DNA of 64,000 bases. Origin: Planctomycetales bacterium. GTDB taxonomy: Bacteria; Planctomycetota; Planctomycetia; Isosphaerales; Isosphaeraceae. The notes under the pieces are model-generated. The model searched no databases and was not told the origin of the DNA. It saw only the letters and a program-made list of their open reading frames with translations. How positions within the stretch are numbered: the first letter of the stretch is position 1; each line of letters starts with the position of its first letter. Below, one piece after another: positions 8,800 through 17,661 of this stretch. The stretch covers positions 1-64,000 of the forward strand of contig DAIDHB010000556.1 of NCBI GenBank assembly GCA_027452145.1. Reading direction: 5' to 3'. Made by a program: the position numbers and the translations under genes.

Positions 8800-10413
8800 C
8801 TAGGCGGCGACCGCCGACCGGGCGGCCTCGGTCCACTCCTTCGAGCCCTTCTTCCCCTCGTCGACCAGCTCCTCGGCCCGCTCGACCGCATAGCGGGCGA
8901 CCAGCCGGAACTGGGCGACGACGTACTCGGCCCGCGTGCGCTCGAGCGACTCGGGATCGGGCGAAGGGCGCTCGGACTCGTCGTGGTAGGCGTCGTCGGC
9001 CTTGCCCAGGGCGTCGAGCATCGCGGCGATCTCGGCGCGGATCACGTCCTTGCGACGGTGGGGCGCGACCGCGGTCAGCGGCAGCGCGACCGCCTCGACC
9101 TTGAGCGAGCCGCCCAGCGCCTCGGGGACGCCCGGCGGCAATGGGTCGCCGGTCGGATAGCGGTCGTCGCCTCGGGTAAACAGCCGCGTCACGGCGCCGG
9201 GCTGCGCGTCGAAGGCCCGCGGGATCCCGTCCTTCTTCGTGTCGAGCACGCTCGGGACCAGGTCCATCCGGACGTTGTGCGGCTCGAAGATCGCGCGGAC
9301 CTGGTAGTACTCCTTCTGGAGGAGCGGGTCGTACATGTGGTCGTGGCACCGGGAGCAGCCGATCGTCACGCCCAGGAACGCCTGGCCGGTGTGGTCGACC
9401 ACGTCCTGCATCCACTTCTCGCGGCTGAGTAACTTGTAATTCCGCGCGAGGTATCCGGTGGCGCGCAGGGCACCAAGATCCCCGGGCGAGTCCTCGTCGG
9501 CCGCGAGCATCGCCACGACCATGCGGTCGTACGGCAGGTCGCGGTTGAGCGACTCGACGATCCAGTCGCGCCAGTGCCAGATATGCGGCTGGCTGTCGCG
9601 CACCTGCTGGCCCCAGCCGGCCCAGTCGCTGTACCGCCAGACGTCCATCCAGTGCCGGCCCCAGCGCTCGCCATACCGCGGGCTGGCGAGCAGGCGGTCG
9701 ACGACCTTTTCATAAGCGCCGGGGCTGTCGTCCTCGAGGAAGGCGTGCAGCTCGTCGGGCGTGGGCGGGAGCCCTGTGAGGTCGAGCGTCAGCCGTCGCA
9801 GCAGGGTCGGCCGATCCGCCTCGGGCCGGGGCGAGAGGCCCCTCGCGACGAGCTCGGCGGCGACGAAGGCATCGATCGGGTTGTGGATCGCGCCCGACGC
9901 CGCCCGCACAACCGGCACCGCCGGGCGCGAGACCCGCTCGAACGGGTTCCACGGGTAGTCGCCCCGAGGCCGCTCGAGCGCCGCAACCAGGGCGCGGCCG
10001 CGAGCCAGCTCGGACTCGCCCGGTCGATCGCTCGCCTCGCCGGGGAAGTGGCCGGTGACCAGTTCGAGCAGGTTCGACACGCCGTCGCCGTCGCTGTCCT
10101 CACCGCCGACCGCCTGGACCCTCGCGACGATGCCCGAGGGCTTGCCGGCGCGCTTCAGCTCGCCCCGCACGGCCTTGAGCCGCCGGCCGAACGCGTTGTG
10201 CGGCCGGTCTTCCGGGTCGTCGGCGCCCGGCTCGGGCGCAACGTGGCAGACCCGGCAGTCGTTGAGCTTCCGCGCCATCCCCGAGCCGATGTAGTCCGCC
10301 AGCGCCTTCCGGTGCGGCGGCCGGGCCATCGCGGCCGGGACGAGCAGGGCCGCGATCGCCAGCGCCAGCGCCCTCGCCGACGTGATCCTCCATCCTTGCC
10401 GTCGATCGCTCAT
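8800..10413 (-). pseudogene. Cytochrome-c-like/DUF1549 half of an amber-interrupted DUF1549/DUF1553 gene
   Basis: The 537 residues begin with a signal peptide (ALALAIAALLVPAAMA). They contain a haem-type CRVCH motif near the N-terminus, then the DUF1549 domain: IDAFVAAELVARGLSP, TLDLTGLPPTPDELHAFL, RLLASPRYGERWGRHWMDVWRYSDW and the haem-like GCSRCHDHMYDPL. The chain ends in a long Ala-rich helix, SAVAA, at TAG 8800-8802. The start at 10413 is preferred because GAGGG lies eight bases upstream; an ATG at 10419 is too close to it. The DUF1501 gene is the usual partner and is the next gene downstream. A single C-to-T change from CAG would explain the stop. Confidence 0.85.
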
Positions 10414-10505
10414 GGCCATGGCCCTCGCGGGTCGAATCCGGTCCGGTCCAATCAGACGCCGGGCCGCGAATGAGAGTCTGCGCCGGGAACAGCGGTCGCG
10501 GTCGA

Positions 10506-10569
10506 GTAGGGTGGGTGAAACCCACCATTGGCCAGGGCTTGACCTCTCGGTGGGTTTCACCCACCCTAC
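10506..10569. repeat. REP-like perfect inverted repeat (GTAGGGTGGGTGAAACCC family)
   Basis: Two perfect 21-base arms (10506-10526 and 10549-10569) flank a 22-base loop. Each arm is itself a small palindrome. A related single unit with GGTGGGCGATGCCCACC is at 34866-34886. It lies upstream of the leftward DUF1549 gene, between divergent transcription units. Confidence 0.85.
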
Positions 10570-10765
10570 AACCGCCGCACCGGCGATCCGGGGAGGTTTA
10601 TCGAAAGTTTAACCTCTTCCTGAGATGAAAGCGACGGGCGACGGCCGGCAATCTTGCGAGGGTTCCTCCGGCGGTTGGAACGCCATTCGCGTGCTTGCCG
10701 GCCCGTCCACGACGGCGTAGGCTAGGTCGCGTCCCAGTTGAGATGGTTCACCGGGCTGACGCGGG

Positions 10766-10815
10766 ATGCCCCTCATCCGCCCTTCGGGCACCTTCTCCCC
10801 GCGCGGCGGGAAGAA
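10766..10815 (+). repeat. REP-like intergenic element (CCCCTCATCCGCCCTTCGGG type)
   Basis: The stretch ATGCCCCTCATCCGCCCTTC followed by GGGCACCTTCTCCCCGCG and GGGAAGAAGG is a widespread bacterial intergenic palindrome type. An in-frame ATG inside it (10766) could extend the channel gene upstream, but the repeat character argues that this part is not coding. Confidence 0.6.
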
Positions 10816-10894
10816 GGAGACGGATCGCGTCGACGCGGTGCCTGAGACATGTGGCGCTCGGAACTGGCCTGATCCCCCGGGAGTCTCCCGCCCG

Positions 10895-12109
10895 ATGCCC
10901 CGATCGCGACGACGGCCGAGCTCTCCCCGGCCAGCGGCACACGGCTCGCCCCGGCGGCCGACCTGGCGGCAGCGGCTCGTCACGGCGGTCGCGAGCTGGA
11001 ACCGCTACCAGGTCGGCCGCGTGATCGAGGGCGTGATCCTCACCTGGATCGCCGGCGCGGTGGTTCTCTACCTGGCCGAGCGCCGCGCCGAGAACTCGGG
11101 GTCGGGGTACTCCAGCTTCGTCGAGTCGCTCTGGAGCGTCTGGGCGCTCCTCTTCAGCGGCCTGGACAACGACTACACCCCCCATACAACGATCGGCCGG
11201 GTCGTCGCCATGTTCCTCCTGGTCGCCGGGGTCGGCCTGGCCGGCCTGTTCACGGCGAGCGTGGCGTCGCTATTGGTCGAGCGCTACCTCCGGAGGAGCG
11301 ACGTGTCCCACTTCGAGATGGAAGGCCACCTGGTGCTCTGCAACTGGGCACCGCGCGGGCTGGAGTGGATCCGCGAGGTCCACAGCAAGATCATCACCGA
11401 GCCCCGGCCGATCGTCATCATCCACGACACCCCCGACGAGATCGACCTGCCCGACAAGCAGGACGAGCCGGCGTTCAACGACGTGTACATCGTCAAGGGG
11501 GACCCGACCAGCGAGATCATCCTCCACCGCGCCACCGTGAGCAAGGCGTATTCCGTGGTCATCCTCGCCGACCCCCGCGAGGGGAAGCACGCCGGCGGCA
11601 AGTCGATCCTCATCTGCATCTCGGTGCGGAACATCTGCAAGGGCGAGAATCAGCCCAACATCGTCGCCGAGTGCCACAACCCCTCCAACCGGTTCCACCT
11701 ACTCAAGGCCGGGGCCAGCGAGGTGGTCTCCTCCGACGCACTCGGCCTGCGGCTGCTGGCCCGCTCGGCGATCTTCCACGGCATGTCGGAGTTCTACTGG
11801 GAGCTGCTGACCGTTCGCCGCAACGCCAACGAGGTCTACCTGATTCCCGCGCCCGAGGACCTGATCGGCCTGGGCTTCATCGAGCTCAGCGAGCGGTTCC
11901 TCCGCTACCGCGAGGACCGCCGCGCCTGCCTGCTCATCGGCATCGAGCGCGGGGACGAGATGATCCTCAACCCGATCGGCGACGAGGCCGGCCCGCTCCA
12001 GCCCGGCGACCAGCTCATCGTCTTCAGCCGGTCATATCCCTCCGGCGCCCAGCCGTTGCCGGTCAACCCGGCCCTCCCAACGCCGAAGAGCGAGAAGGGA
12101 GGCAAATGA
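10895..12109 (+). CDS. Ion channel with RCK/TrkA-N-like cytoplasmic domain, atypical pore filter
   Basis: The protein has 404 residues. Two transmembrane helices (about 42-61 and 101-127) flank a pore helix (SSFVESLWSVWALLFSG), followed by a Rossmann-type domain (HLVLCNWAPRGLEWI, DVYIVKGDPTSEIILHRATV, KAYSVVILADPREG) and a TrkA-C-like end (PGDQLIVFSRS). This is the layout of a two-TM potassium channel with an RCK regulatory domain. Where TVGYGD is expected, the sequence reads FSGLDNDYTPHTT, so ion selectivity cannot be assumed. ATG 10895 has GGGAG upstream; the frame to 10766 runs through a repeat and is rejected. The stop overlaps the next start (AAATGA), so the dehydrogenase downstream is translationally coupled. 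Confidence 0.8.
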   Translation: MPRSRRRPSSPRPAAHGSPRRPTWRQRLVTAVASWNRYQVGRVIEGVILTWIAGAVVLYLAERRAENSGSGYSSFVESLWSVWALLFSGLDNDYTPHTTIGRVVAMFLLVAGVGLAGLFTASVASLLVERYLRRSDVSHFEMEGHLVLCNWAPRGLEWIREVHSKIITEPRPIVIIHDTPDEIDLPDKQDEPAFNDVYIVKGDPTSEIILHRATVSKAYSVVILADPREGKHAGGKSILICISVRNICKGENQPNIVAECHNPSNRFHLLKAGASEVVSSDALGLRLLARSAIFHGMSEFYWELLTVRRNANEVYLIPAPEDLIGLGFIELSERFLRYREDRRACLLIGIERGDEMILNPIGDEAGPLQPGDQLIVFSRSYPSGAQPLPVNPALPTPKSEKGGK

Positions 12110-13074
12110 GCCAGCCCGTCCCCGTCCCCCGCGTCGTGGCCGACACCCCGCTCGACGCGACCATCGAGGGCCTGCTCCGCGGCCGGGTCGAGGTCGTGGC
12201 GCTGGACTCGGTCCGGCCGGAGGGCTCCGCGCCGGTCGAGGCCGACGGCCTCTACACCTACGGCCACCCGACGATCGACGGCGCGCTCCTCGACCGGATC
12301 AAGGGGGTGAAGGTCATCAGCAACTACGGCGTCGGCGTGGACCACATCCGCCTGGCCGACGCTGAGGCCCGGGGGATCCCGGTCGGCAACACGCCCGGCG
12401 TGCTCGAATCGACCACGGCCGACCTGGGCCTTGCGCTCCTGCTCGCCTCGGCGCGGCGGATTGTCGAGGGGGACCGCTACGCCCGATCCCCCGAGTTCGT
12501 CCGCTATGACCCCGGCTACATGCTCGGCCGCGAGGTGCACGGCAAGACGCTCGGGATCATCGGCATGGGCCAGATCGGGGCCCGGGTCGCGCGCCGGGCC
12601 ATCGCGTTCGAGATGACCGTGCTCTACCACAACCGCCATCGCCGCAAGGAGGTCGAGGCGGCACTGGCCCCGTCAATCGCCCATGCCGGCCTCGACGACC
12701 TGCTCGCCCGGTCGGACTACGTGATGCTCTGCACGCCCCTGACCGACGAGACCCGCGGCCTGATCGGCGAGCAGACGCTCGCCCTGATGAAGCCCTCGGC
12801 GACGTTGATCAACATCGCGCGGGGCGCGGTGGTCGACACCGAAGCTTTGGCCCGCGCCCTGCTCGACGGCCGGATCGCCGCCGCCGCGCTGGATGTCACC
12901 GACCCCGAGCCGCTGCCGCGCGACCACCCGCTGCTGACTCTGCCGCAGGTCGTCATCACCCCGCACCTGGGCAGCGCCACGGCCGAGACCCGCCGCCGGA
13001 TGGCCGAGGTCTCAGTCGAGAACCTCATGGCGGGCCTCCGCGGCGAGCCGCTGGTGCATCCCGTCACCCGCTGA
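12106..13074 (+). CDS. D-isomer-specific 2-hydroxyacid dehydrogenase (glyoxylate/hydroxypyruvate reductase type)
   Basis: A 322-residue enzyme. The nucleotide-binding motif IIGMGQIGARVARRA is at residues 151-165, followed by VLYHNRHRRKEVE. Basic residues in this position usually mean NADP(H) preference. The catalytic triad is visible as Arg239 (INIARG), Glu268 (DPEPLP) and His287 (TPHLGS). Family members reduce glyoxylate, hydroxypyruvate or related 2-oxoacids; the exact substrate cannot be read from sequence. The start overlaps the channel gene stop by four bases, and GAGAAGGGAGG lies just upstream, giving a two-gene operon. A hairpin at 13096 probably ends it. Confidence 0.9.
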   Translation: MSQPVPVPRVVADTPLDATIEGLLRGRVEVVALDSVRPEGSAPVEADGLYTYGHPTIDGALLDRIKGVKVISNYGVGVDHIRLADAEARGIPVGNTPGVLESTTADLGLALLLASARRIVEGDRYARSPEFVRYDPGYMLGREVHGKTLGIIGMGQIGARVARRAIAFEMTVLYHNRHRRKEVEAALAPSIAHAGLDDLLARSDYVMLCTPLTDETRGLIGEQTLALMKPSATLINIARGAVVDTEALARALLDGRIAAAALDVTDPEPLPRDHPLLTLPQVVITPHLGSATAETRRRMAEVSVENLMAGLRGEPLVHPVTR

Positions 13075-13095
13075 GCCGGCGACACCCGACCGCGG

Positions 13096-13118
13096 ATGTC
13101 GGGAAAGCCGACATTTCT
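13096..13118 (+). terminator. Probable intrinsic terminator after the dehydrogenase
   Basis: ATGTCGG and CCGACAT pair around a five-base loop (13096-13114) and are followed by TTCT. The T tract is short. The position, 21 bp after the stop, supports a terminator. Confidence 0.5.
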
Positions 13119-13829
13119 CGCCGAACATCACCCGACTCGGCCCCGGCCCGTACCCGCGGGTCCTCGCCCCGGTCAACCCGGTCGCAGGGTGCGCCGGGCG
13201 CGTCAGGCGGGCGAGCGAGAGTCCGTCGATCACGTACAAGGCGACCGAGTCGCCCGGGGGGAACGACGCGCCGCCCCAGATCGCCGAACTGTGGCAGAAT
13301 GCGCCCCCAAACTCACCGTGTCGTGGCAGTTTTGCCCCCCGAATCGCCGAATTTTGGCAGTCATTCGGGTCCTGATGGCAGTTCTTCGCCCCAGATCGGC
13401 TCCTGACGCCCAGTTTTCGACCCAAAAATCGGCCCTGGAGGGCCGTTTTGGCAGGTTTTGGCAGCTGGTGGCAGGTTTTCGGGACCACGAGCGCCAATCG
13501 CCCAGATTCTCGCTCCTTTACTTCCTCGGCTTTCTCCTCCTATATACAGGATGTACCAGGTTTGCAAATTCTGTACGGCCCCCTCCGGAAAAGGACGCCG
13601 AAAATCGCCGCAACATCCTGTCAGACATGCCTTAAAAAAATTCCCATTTTTTACAAGATTTTCGTCAGTCGGCAATGTCGCTACAATCGGCAAGAACGGC
13701 TCTGTTCGCCCAGCGCCACCTGGTTGGCGCTCGGCATGGGCGGCGATTGACGTTGCACATGCTCGCGAGACCACCCGGCGACTCGTGTCGCGGTGTCCAG
13801 CGAGACGTCTCGGAAGGGGAGCCATTCCG
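13119..13829. other. Non-coding region with degenerate TGGCAG-containing repeats
   Basis: About 700 bp without a convincing gene. Two 24-base units (13274-13297 and 13337-13360) share CCCC..ATCGCCGAA...TGGCAG, and further TGGCAG copies follow to about 13490. The section 13540-13680 is AT-rich with TATATA and a poly-A run, and probably contains the promoter of the downstream exonuclease-family gene. Open frames here have no recognisable content. Confidence 0.5.
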
Positions 13830-14705
13830 ATGCGACCGGTCCTCCGCGTGGCGACGGTCAACCTGCTGAATGACCGGTCGCGGTGGATCGAGCGGCGGAG
13901 GCTGTTGCTCGCCGAGCTGAGAGAGCACGAGCTGGACCTGGTCGCGCTCCAGGAGGTGACCAACCCGCTGGGAGACAGCTCCGCGCACTGGCTGGCCGGC
14001 GAGCTGGGTGGATATTCGGTGCACGTCTGCCCCAAGGCAGGCTGGAGCCGCTCGCGCGAGGGGATCGCGCTCCTGTCGCGCCTGCCGGTCGAGGGGCACG
14101 AGACGATCGCGCTGGGCTCGCAGGAGCGGACGGCCCAACTGATCCGCGTGCGCGTGGCTGCCCGCTCCGATTCCGGCGGCCGGCCGGTGATCGTGGCCAA
14201 CACCCATTTGATCTGGCCGGCGTTCCTGCACGGCACGCGGGTGCGGCAGGTCGAGCGGTTGATCGCCTGGGTGGAATCCGTCCGGGCCCGGGAGGGAGAG
14301 AACGCGGCGGTCGTGATCGGCGGGGATTTCAACGCCACGCCGGGCTCGCCGACGATCGAGTGGATGCGGCGGTCGTATCGCTCGGCCCACGAGGCGGTCC
14401 ACGGCCGGGAGCCCGAGTTCACCTGCCCGACGCCGCTGGTCGTCGGCGGGCGGATCCGGCGGACCGCCGACCGCGCCGTGCTGCGGCTGATGACAAATCG
14501 GCCCGGCACGACCTGGCGCAATACGCTGGACTACCTCTTCGTCAGCCCGGATGTCCGGGTCGTCGATTGCGGGGTCTTCCTCGACCGGCCGGACCCGGAC
14601 GATCCGACGCTTTTTGCCTCGGATCATCTCGGGGTGGTGGCGACGCTGGATGTCTCCGCGAGGCCGGGTGCCGGTTCCGCGGCCCCGGACGGGCCGCCGG
14701 CGTAG
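13830..14705 (+). CDS. Endonuclease/exonuclease/phosphatase family protein
   Basis: A 291-residue protein with the metal-dependent EEP-fold motifs in order: LRVATVNLLNDRSRW, DLVALQEVTNP (catalytic Glu), REGIALLSRLPV, VIVANTHLIWP, VVIGGDFNATPGSP (Asp and Asn), NTLDYLFVSPDV and FASDHLGVVATL (Asp-His). Such enzymes hydrolyse phosphodiesters or phosphoesters of nucleic acids, inositol phosphates or sphingomyelin; the substrate is not predictable here. There is no signal peptide. GGAAGGGGAG precedes ATG 13830; a long upstream extension of the frame has no conserved sequence. The TAG stop is the first part of a REP unit that begins at 14702. Confidence 0.9.
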   Translation: MRPVLRVATVNLLNDRSRWIERRRLLLAELREHELDLVALQEVTNPLGDSSAHWLAGELGGYSVHVCPKAGWSRSREGIALLSRLPVEGHETIALGSQERTAQLIRVRVAARSDSGGRPVIVANTHLIWPAFLHGTRVRQVERLIAWVESVRAREGENAAVVIGGDFNATPGSPTIEWMRRSYRSAHEAVHGREPEFTCPTPLVVGGRIRRTADRAVLRLMTNRPGTTWRNTLDYLFVSPDVRVVDCGVFLDRPDPDDPTLFASDHLGVVATLDVSARPGAGSAAPDGPPA

Positions 14706-14870
14706 GTCAGGCTTTCCAGCCTGACTCCGGACCGAACCGGGCCGAAGTAGGTCAGGCTTTCCAGCCTGACTCCGGTCCGAACCGGTTCCCGCGCTGTCAG
14801 GCTGGAAAGCCTGACCTACGTCTTTGATCGGACCGGTTCCCGCGCTGTCGCGCTGGAAAGCCTGACCTAC
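14702..14870. repeat. REP cluster, GTAGGTCAGGCTTTCC family (four copies)
   Basis: Two direct copies (14702-14725 and 14747-14770) and two inverted copies (14796-14819 and about 14847-14870) each form a short stem-loop. The first overlaps the stop codon of the preceding gene. Related copies lie at 42626-42683. Confidence 0.9.
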
Positions 14871-14958
14871 GAGATGAGATTCTCGAAAATCGGGAATAGG
14901 TCGGCTCCTGCGCCGGACTATGAAGCGGTTCCTTCAAGTGAAGTGGAGACCGGACCGA

Positions 14959-17442
14959 ATGGCGGCCAGATCGGCGGGCGGGACCCTCCAGGGGCACCTG
15001 AACATCCTGGCAATGGTCGGGGTGGTCGGCGACCTGACCGACGGGCAACTGCTGCGCGCTTGCCGGGGCGGCCGCCTCGGAGACGGCCAGGGCCAGGAGC
15101 GGGCCCAGGCCGCCTTCACGGCGATGGTGCAGCGACACGGACCGATGGTGCTGAAGGTCTGCCGCCAGGTGCTGGGCGATCCGCACGACGCGGATGACGC
15201 CTTTCAGGCCACGTTCCTGGTGCTGTTGCGCAGGGCCGGGTCGGTCCGCAACGTCGACTCGGTGGCGAGCTGGCTGCACGGCGTTGCTTACCGGGTCAGC
15301 CGCCGGGCCCGGATCGCCGCCGTCGAGCGGAGGACCCGCGAACGGCGGGCGGCCGAGATGAATACGCTTCGACACGATTGCGGGGCGGATGATGGCGAAT
15401 CCTGGGACGAGCTGCACGAGGAGATCGCCCGATTGCCGTCGCGCTATCGCGAGCCGATTGTCCTCTGTTACCTCGAGGGCCTGACCACAGGCACCGCGGC
15501 CGGTCGGCTCCGCTGCGCCCAGGGAACTGTCCTCTCGCGGCTATCCCGCGGCCGCGAGCGCTTGCGCGCCCGCCTGATCCGCCGCGGGCTGGCGCCGGAC
15601 GACAGCCTCATCGCCCGAGGAATCGCTCCCGAGCCCGAGGCAACACACCTGCCCGGTTCGCTGCTCGCCGCCACAGTGGAACTCGGGACGCGGTTCCTCT
15701 CACAAACGGGGTCAGTGGCATCCGCGGTGCCGGCCTCGGTGGCCTCTCTGACGGAAGGAGTCTTGCAAGCCATGTTCTGGACGAAGCTGAGGATCGCCGC
15801 GCTCGCGGGGTTGGCCGTCGCCACGCTGGCCGTCGGAACGGCGGGTGCGATAGCACGGGCCTATTCCGAATCAAAGACAGGCCGGGTCAACCGACCGCGG
15901 CGGGTGGTGCAGGAGCCGGCCACGTCAAAAGCGAAACCCGCCGATCCGGCGGCCGCGGCGTATCTCCCGCTGCCCGCTCGCGACGAGCTGCACCGATTGC
16001 TCCGCCGCGCGGCGGGCGAGGCGATTGCGGCGGCGAAGGCGAAGCCGATGCCGGAGTCGTATTCTCTGGCGGCGATTGCCGAGGCCCAGGCCAGGGCCGG
16101 CGATCTCGATGGGGCGCGCGCCACGCTCGCCGGGGCCACGAAGGAAGCCGACGGGCAATTCGGCGGCGCATCCAGCGCGTGGGGACTCTGGATTGTGGGC
16201 CGTTCGCAGGCCAGGTGCGGCCTGAAGGACGAGGCCCGCGCGTCCCTTCGGGCGGCGGTGAAGGCCGTGCCCGGCGTGGTCGGCGATTATAACAAGGATA
16301 GCCGGACGGTCCGCACGCTGGCAACGATTGCCGAGGAGCAGGCAACCCTTGGCGATCGGGACGAGGCCCGACGGACGGCCGACCGGCTGCTCGAGTTCTC
16401 GCGGAAGTTCTTCGAGTCGACCAGGATCGGCAATGCCCGCTCGGTGGAGGCGCCGCAGATCGCCCGGGCGCTGGCGGCTGCCGGTGATTTCGACGCCGCG
16501 TTCGGCTGGTCCGAGGGGATTTTCAATGACGGCAACGTCCTGGGCGAGATCGCCGCGACGGCGGCGAAGGCCCTCGGCCGGGACGAGGCCCGGCGGTTCG
16601 TCCGCGAGGCGGAGAAGCGGATCGCGAAGTTGAAGCTGGTCGAGGCGACCTATTTCGGCCTGAGCGACCTGGCCGAGGCCCAGGCCCGGCTCGGCGACAT
16701 CGAGGCGGCCCGGCGCTCGGCTGGGGCGATCGGGCAGGGACCCTCGCGCGTCGATTATGACATGACCGACGGGCAGCCGTACGCCTTTATCCGAGTAGCG
16801 TCCGTGCAACACGAGGCCGGCGACCTCGCCGGGGCGAGGGAGACCCTCCGCCTGGCGTTCCGCTCGGTGAATGACAACCCGAAGATGCGAAGACGCGACG
16901 GGCGATATCTCCAGGTCGCGATGGGGCAGATCGCCAACGACGACCTCGAGGGCGCGTCGAGGTCGATCGAGGCGATGGAGAAGGATCGGGGCGAGATGCT
17001 TGCGGACCTGGCGCGGGGATATGCCGCGCGCGGCGACGACGCGGCCGCCAGGAAGACGTTCGCCCGGGCCCTCATCGACGCCCGGCACACGGCCCAGAAT
17101 CCGCCGAGCCCGGACCCGGTGCTCGCGGAGTTCAAGTTGCCCGGGGCCTCCCAGAACATGCCGGCGATCGCTCGCATGAAGCTGGCGGGGGTCCAGTCCA
17201 TGGCCGGGGACGTCGCCGGTGCGCTCAGGATGATGCGCTCGATCGAGGACACGAACTACCGGCGATTGGCGCTGAATAAGATCGTCGAGGCCCGGGCGAC
17301 GGCCGGGGATATCGCGGGTGCGCTGCGGCTCTGCGTCGAGGAATCGAAGACGCCCGAGGAGCGCCGTTCGGCCCTGGAGGAGCTGGGCCGCGGCGTCGAG
17401 ACGCGGCTGTTGCTCGACGCGGCGGGGCCTCGCAGCAAGTGA
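14959..17442 (+). CDS. ECF sigma factor fused to a transmembrane helix and TPR-like repeats
   Basis: An 827-residue protein. Residues about 25-200 are an ECF sigma factor: region 2 (AAFTAMVQRHGPMVLKVCRQ, DADDAFQATFLVLLRRAGSV, WLHGVAYRVSRRAR) and region 4 (LPSRYREPIVLCYLEGLTTGTAAGRL, GTVLSRLSRGRERLRARL). A transmembrane helix (KLRIAALAGLAVATLAVGTAGAI) follows near residue 275. The remaining 500 residues are helical pairs such as SLAAIAEAQARAGDLDGARATL and QIARALAAAGDFDAAF, typical of TPR-like arrays. This architecture is known from planctomycete ECF-Gob-type sigma factors. The helices are predicted to sit outside the cytoplasm, so the protein may act as its own sensor. GTGGAG supports ATG 14959; an ATG at 14920 has no such site. 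Confidence 0.85.
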   Translation: MAARSAGGTLQGHLNILAMVGVVGDLTDGQLLRACRGGRLGDGQGQERAQAAFTAMVQRHGPMVLKVCRQVLGDPHDADDAFQATFLVLLRRAGSVRNVDSVASWLHGVAYRVSRRARIAAVERRTRERRAAEMNTLRHDCGADDGESWDELHEEIARLPSRYREPIVLCYLEGLTTGTAAGRLRCAQGTVLSRLSRGRERLRARLIRRGLAPDDSLIARGIAPEPEATHLPGSLLAATVELGTRFLSQTGSVASAVPASVASLTEGVLQAMFWTKLRIAALAGLAVATLAVGTAGAIARAYSESKTGRVNRPRRVVQEPATSKAKPADPAAAAYLPLPARDELHRLLRRAAGEAIAAAKAKPMPESYSLAAIAEAQARAGDLDGARATLAGATKEADGQFGGASSAWGLWIVGRSQARCGLKDEARASLRAAVKAVPGVVGDYNKDSRTVRTLATIAEEQATLGDRDEARRTADRLLEFSRKFFESTRIGNARSVEAPQIARALAAAGDFDAAFGWSEGIFNDGNVLGEIAATAAKALGRDEARRFVREAEKRIAKLKLVEATYFGLSDLAEAQARLGDIEAARRSAGAIGQGPSRVDYDMTDGQPYAFIRVASVQHEAGDLAGARETLRLAFRSVNDNPKMRRRDGRYLQVAMGQIANDDLEGASRSIEAMEKDRGEMLADLARGYAARGDDAAARKTFARALIDARHTAQNPPSPDPVLAEFKLPGASQNMPAIARMKLAGVQSMAGDVAGALRMMRSIEDTNYRRLALNKIVEARATAGDIAGALRLCVEESKTPEERRSALEELGRGVETRLLLDAAGPRSK

Positions 17443-17486
17443 TTCGGATGACGGAAAGCGGATCGGGCATTGCCGACGGGCTTCAC

Positions 17487-17661
17487 GTAGGTCGGGCATT
17501 CCTGCCCGACGCGGGCGGACGGACGGGCCGGGCCGGGCCGCGTCAGGCAGTTATGCCCGACCTACTTCGGGCGGGCGGGCGAACGGCCGGACCGTGTCGG
17601 GCAGGAATGCCCGACCTACTTCGGCCGGCCGGACCGGACCGCGTCAGCCTGAGAGGCTGAC
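17487..17661. repeat. REP cluster, GTAGGTCGGGCATTCC family
   Basis: Copies at 17487-17510 (direct), 17542-17565 and 17596-17619 (inverted), with a shorter GTCAGCCTGAGAGGCTGAC hairpin at 17643-17661. It lies directly after the ECF-TPR gene and may also act in transcript ending. Related units are at 49504-49562, and a decayed one is near 35940. Confidence 0.9.

Noticed and set aside
10766..10894. An upstream ATG that would extend the ion-channel protein by 43 residues
   Set aside because: The segment is a REP-like intergenic repeat, and ATG 10895 has a GGGAG site.
13012..13497. A minus-strand 161-codon frame with Cys/His pairs (KTCHQ, KNCHQ)
   Set aside because: It overlaps the dehydrogenase gene end, and the Cys/His pattern comes from the TGGCAG repeats rather than from a zinc-finger fold.
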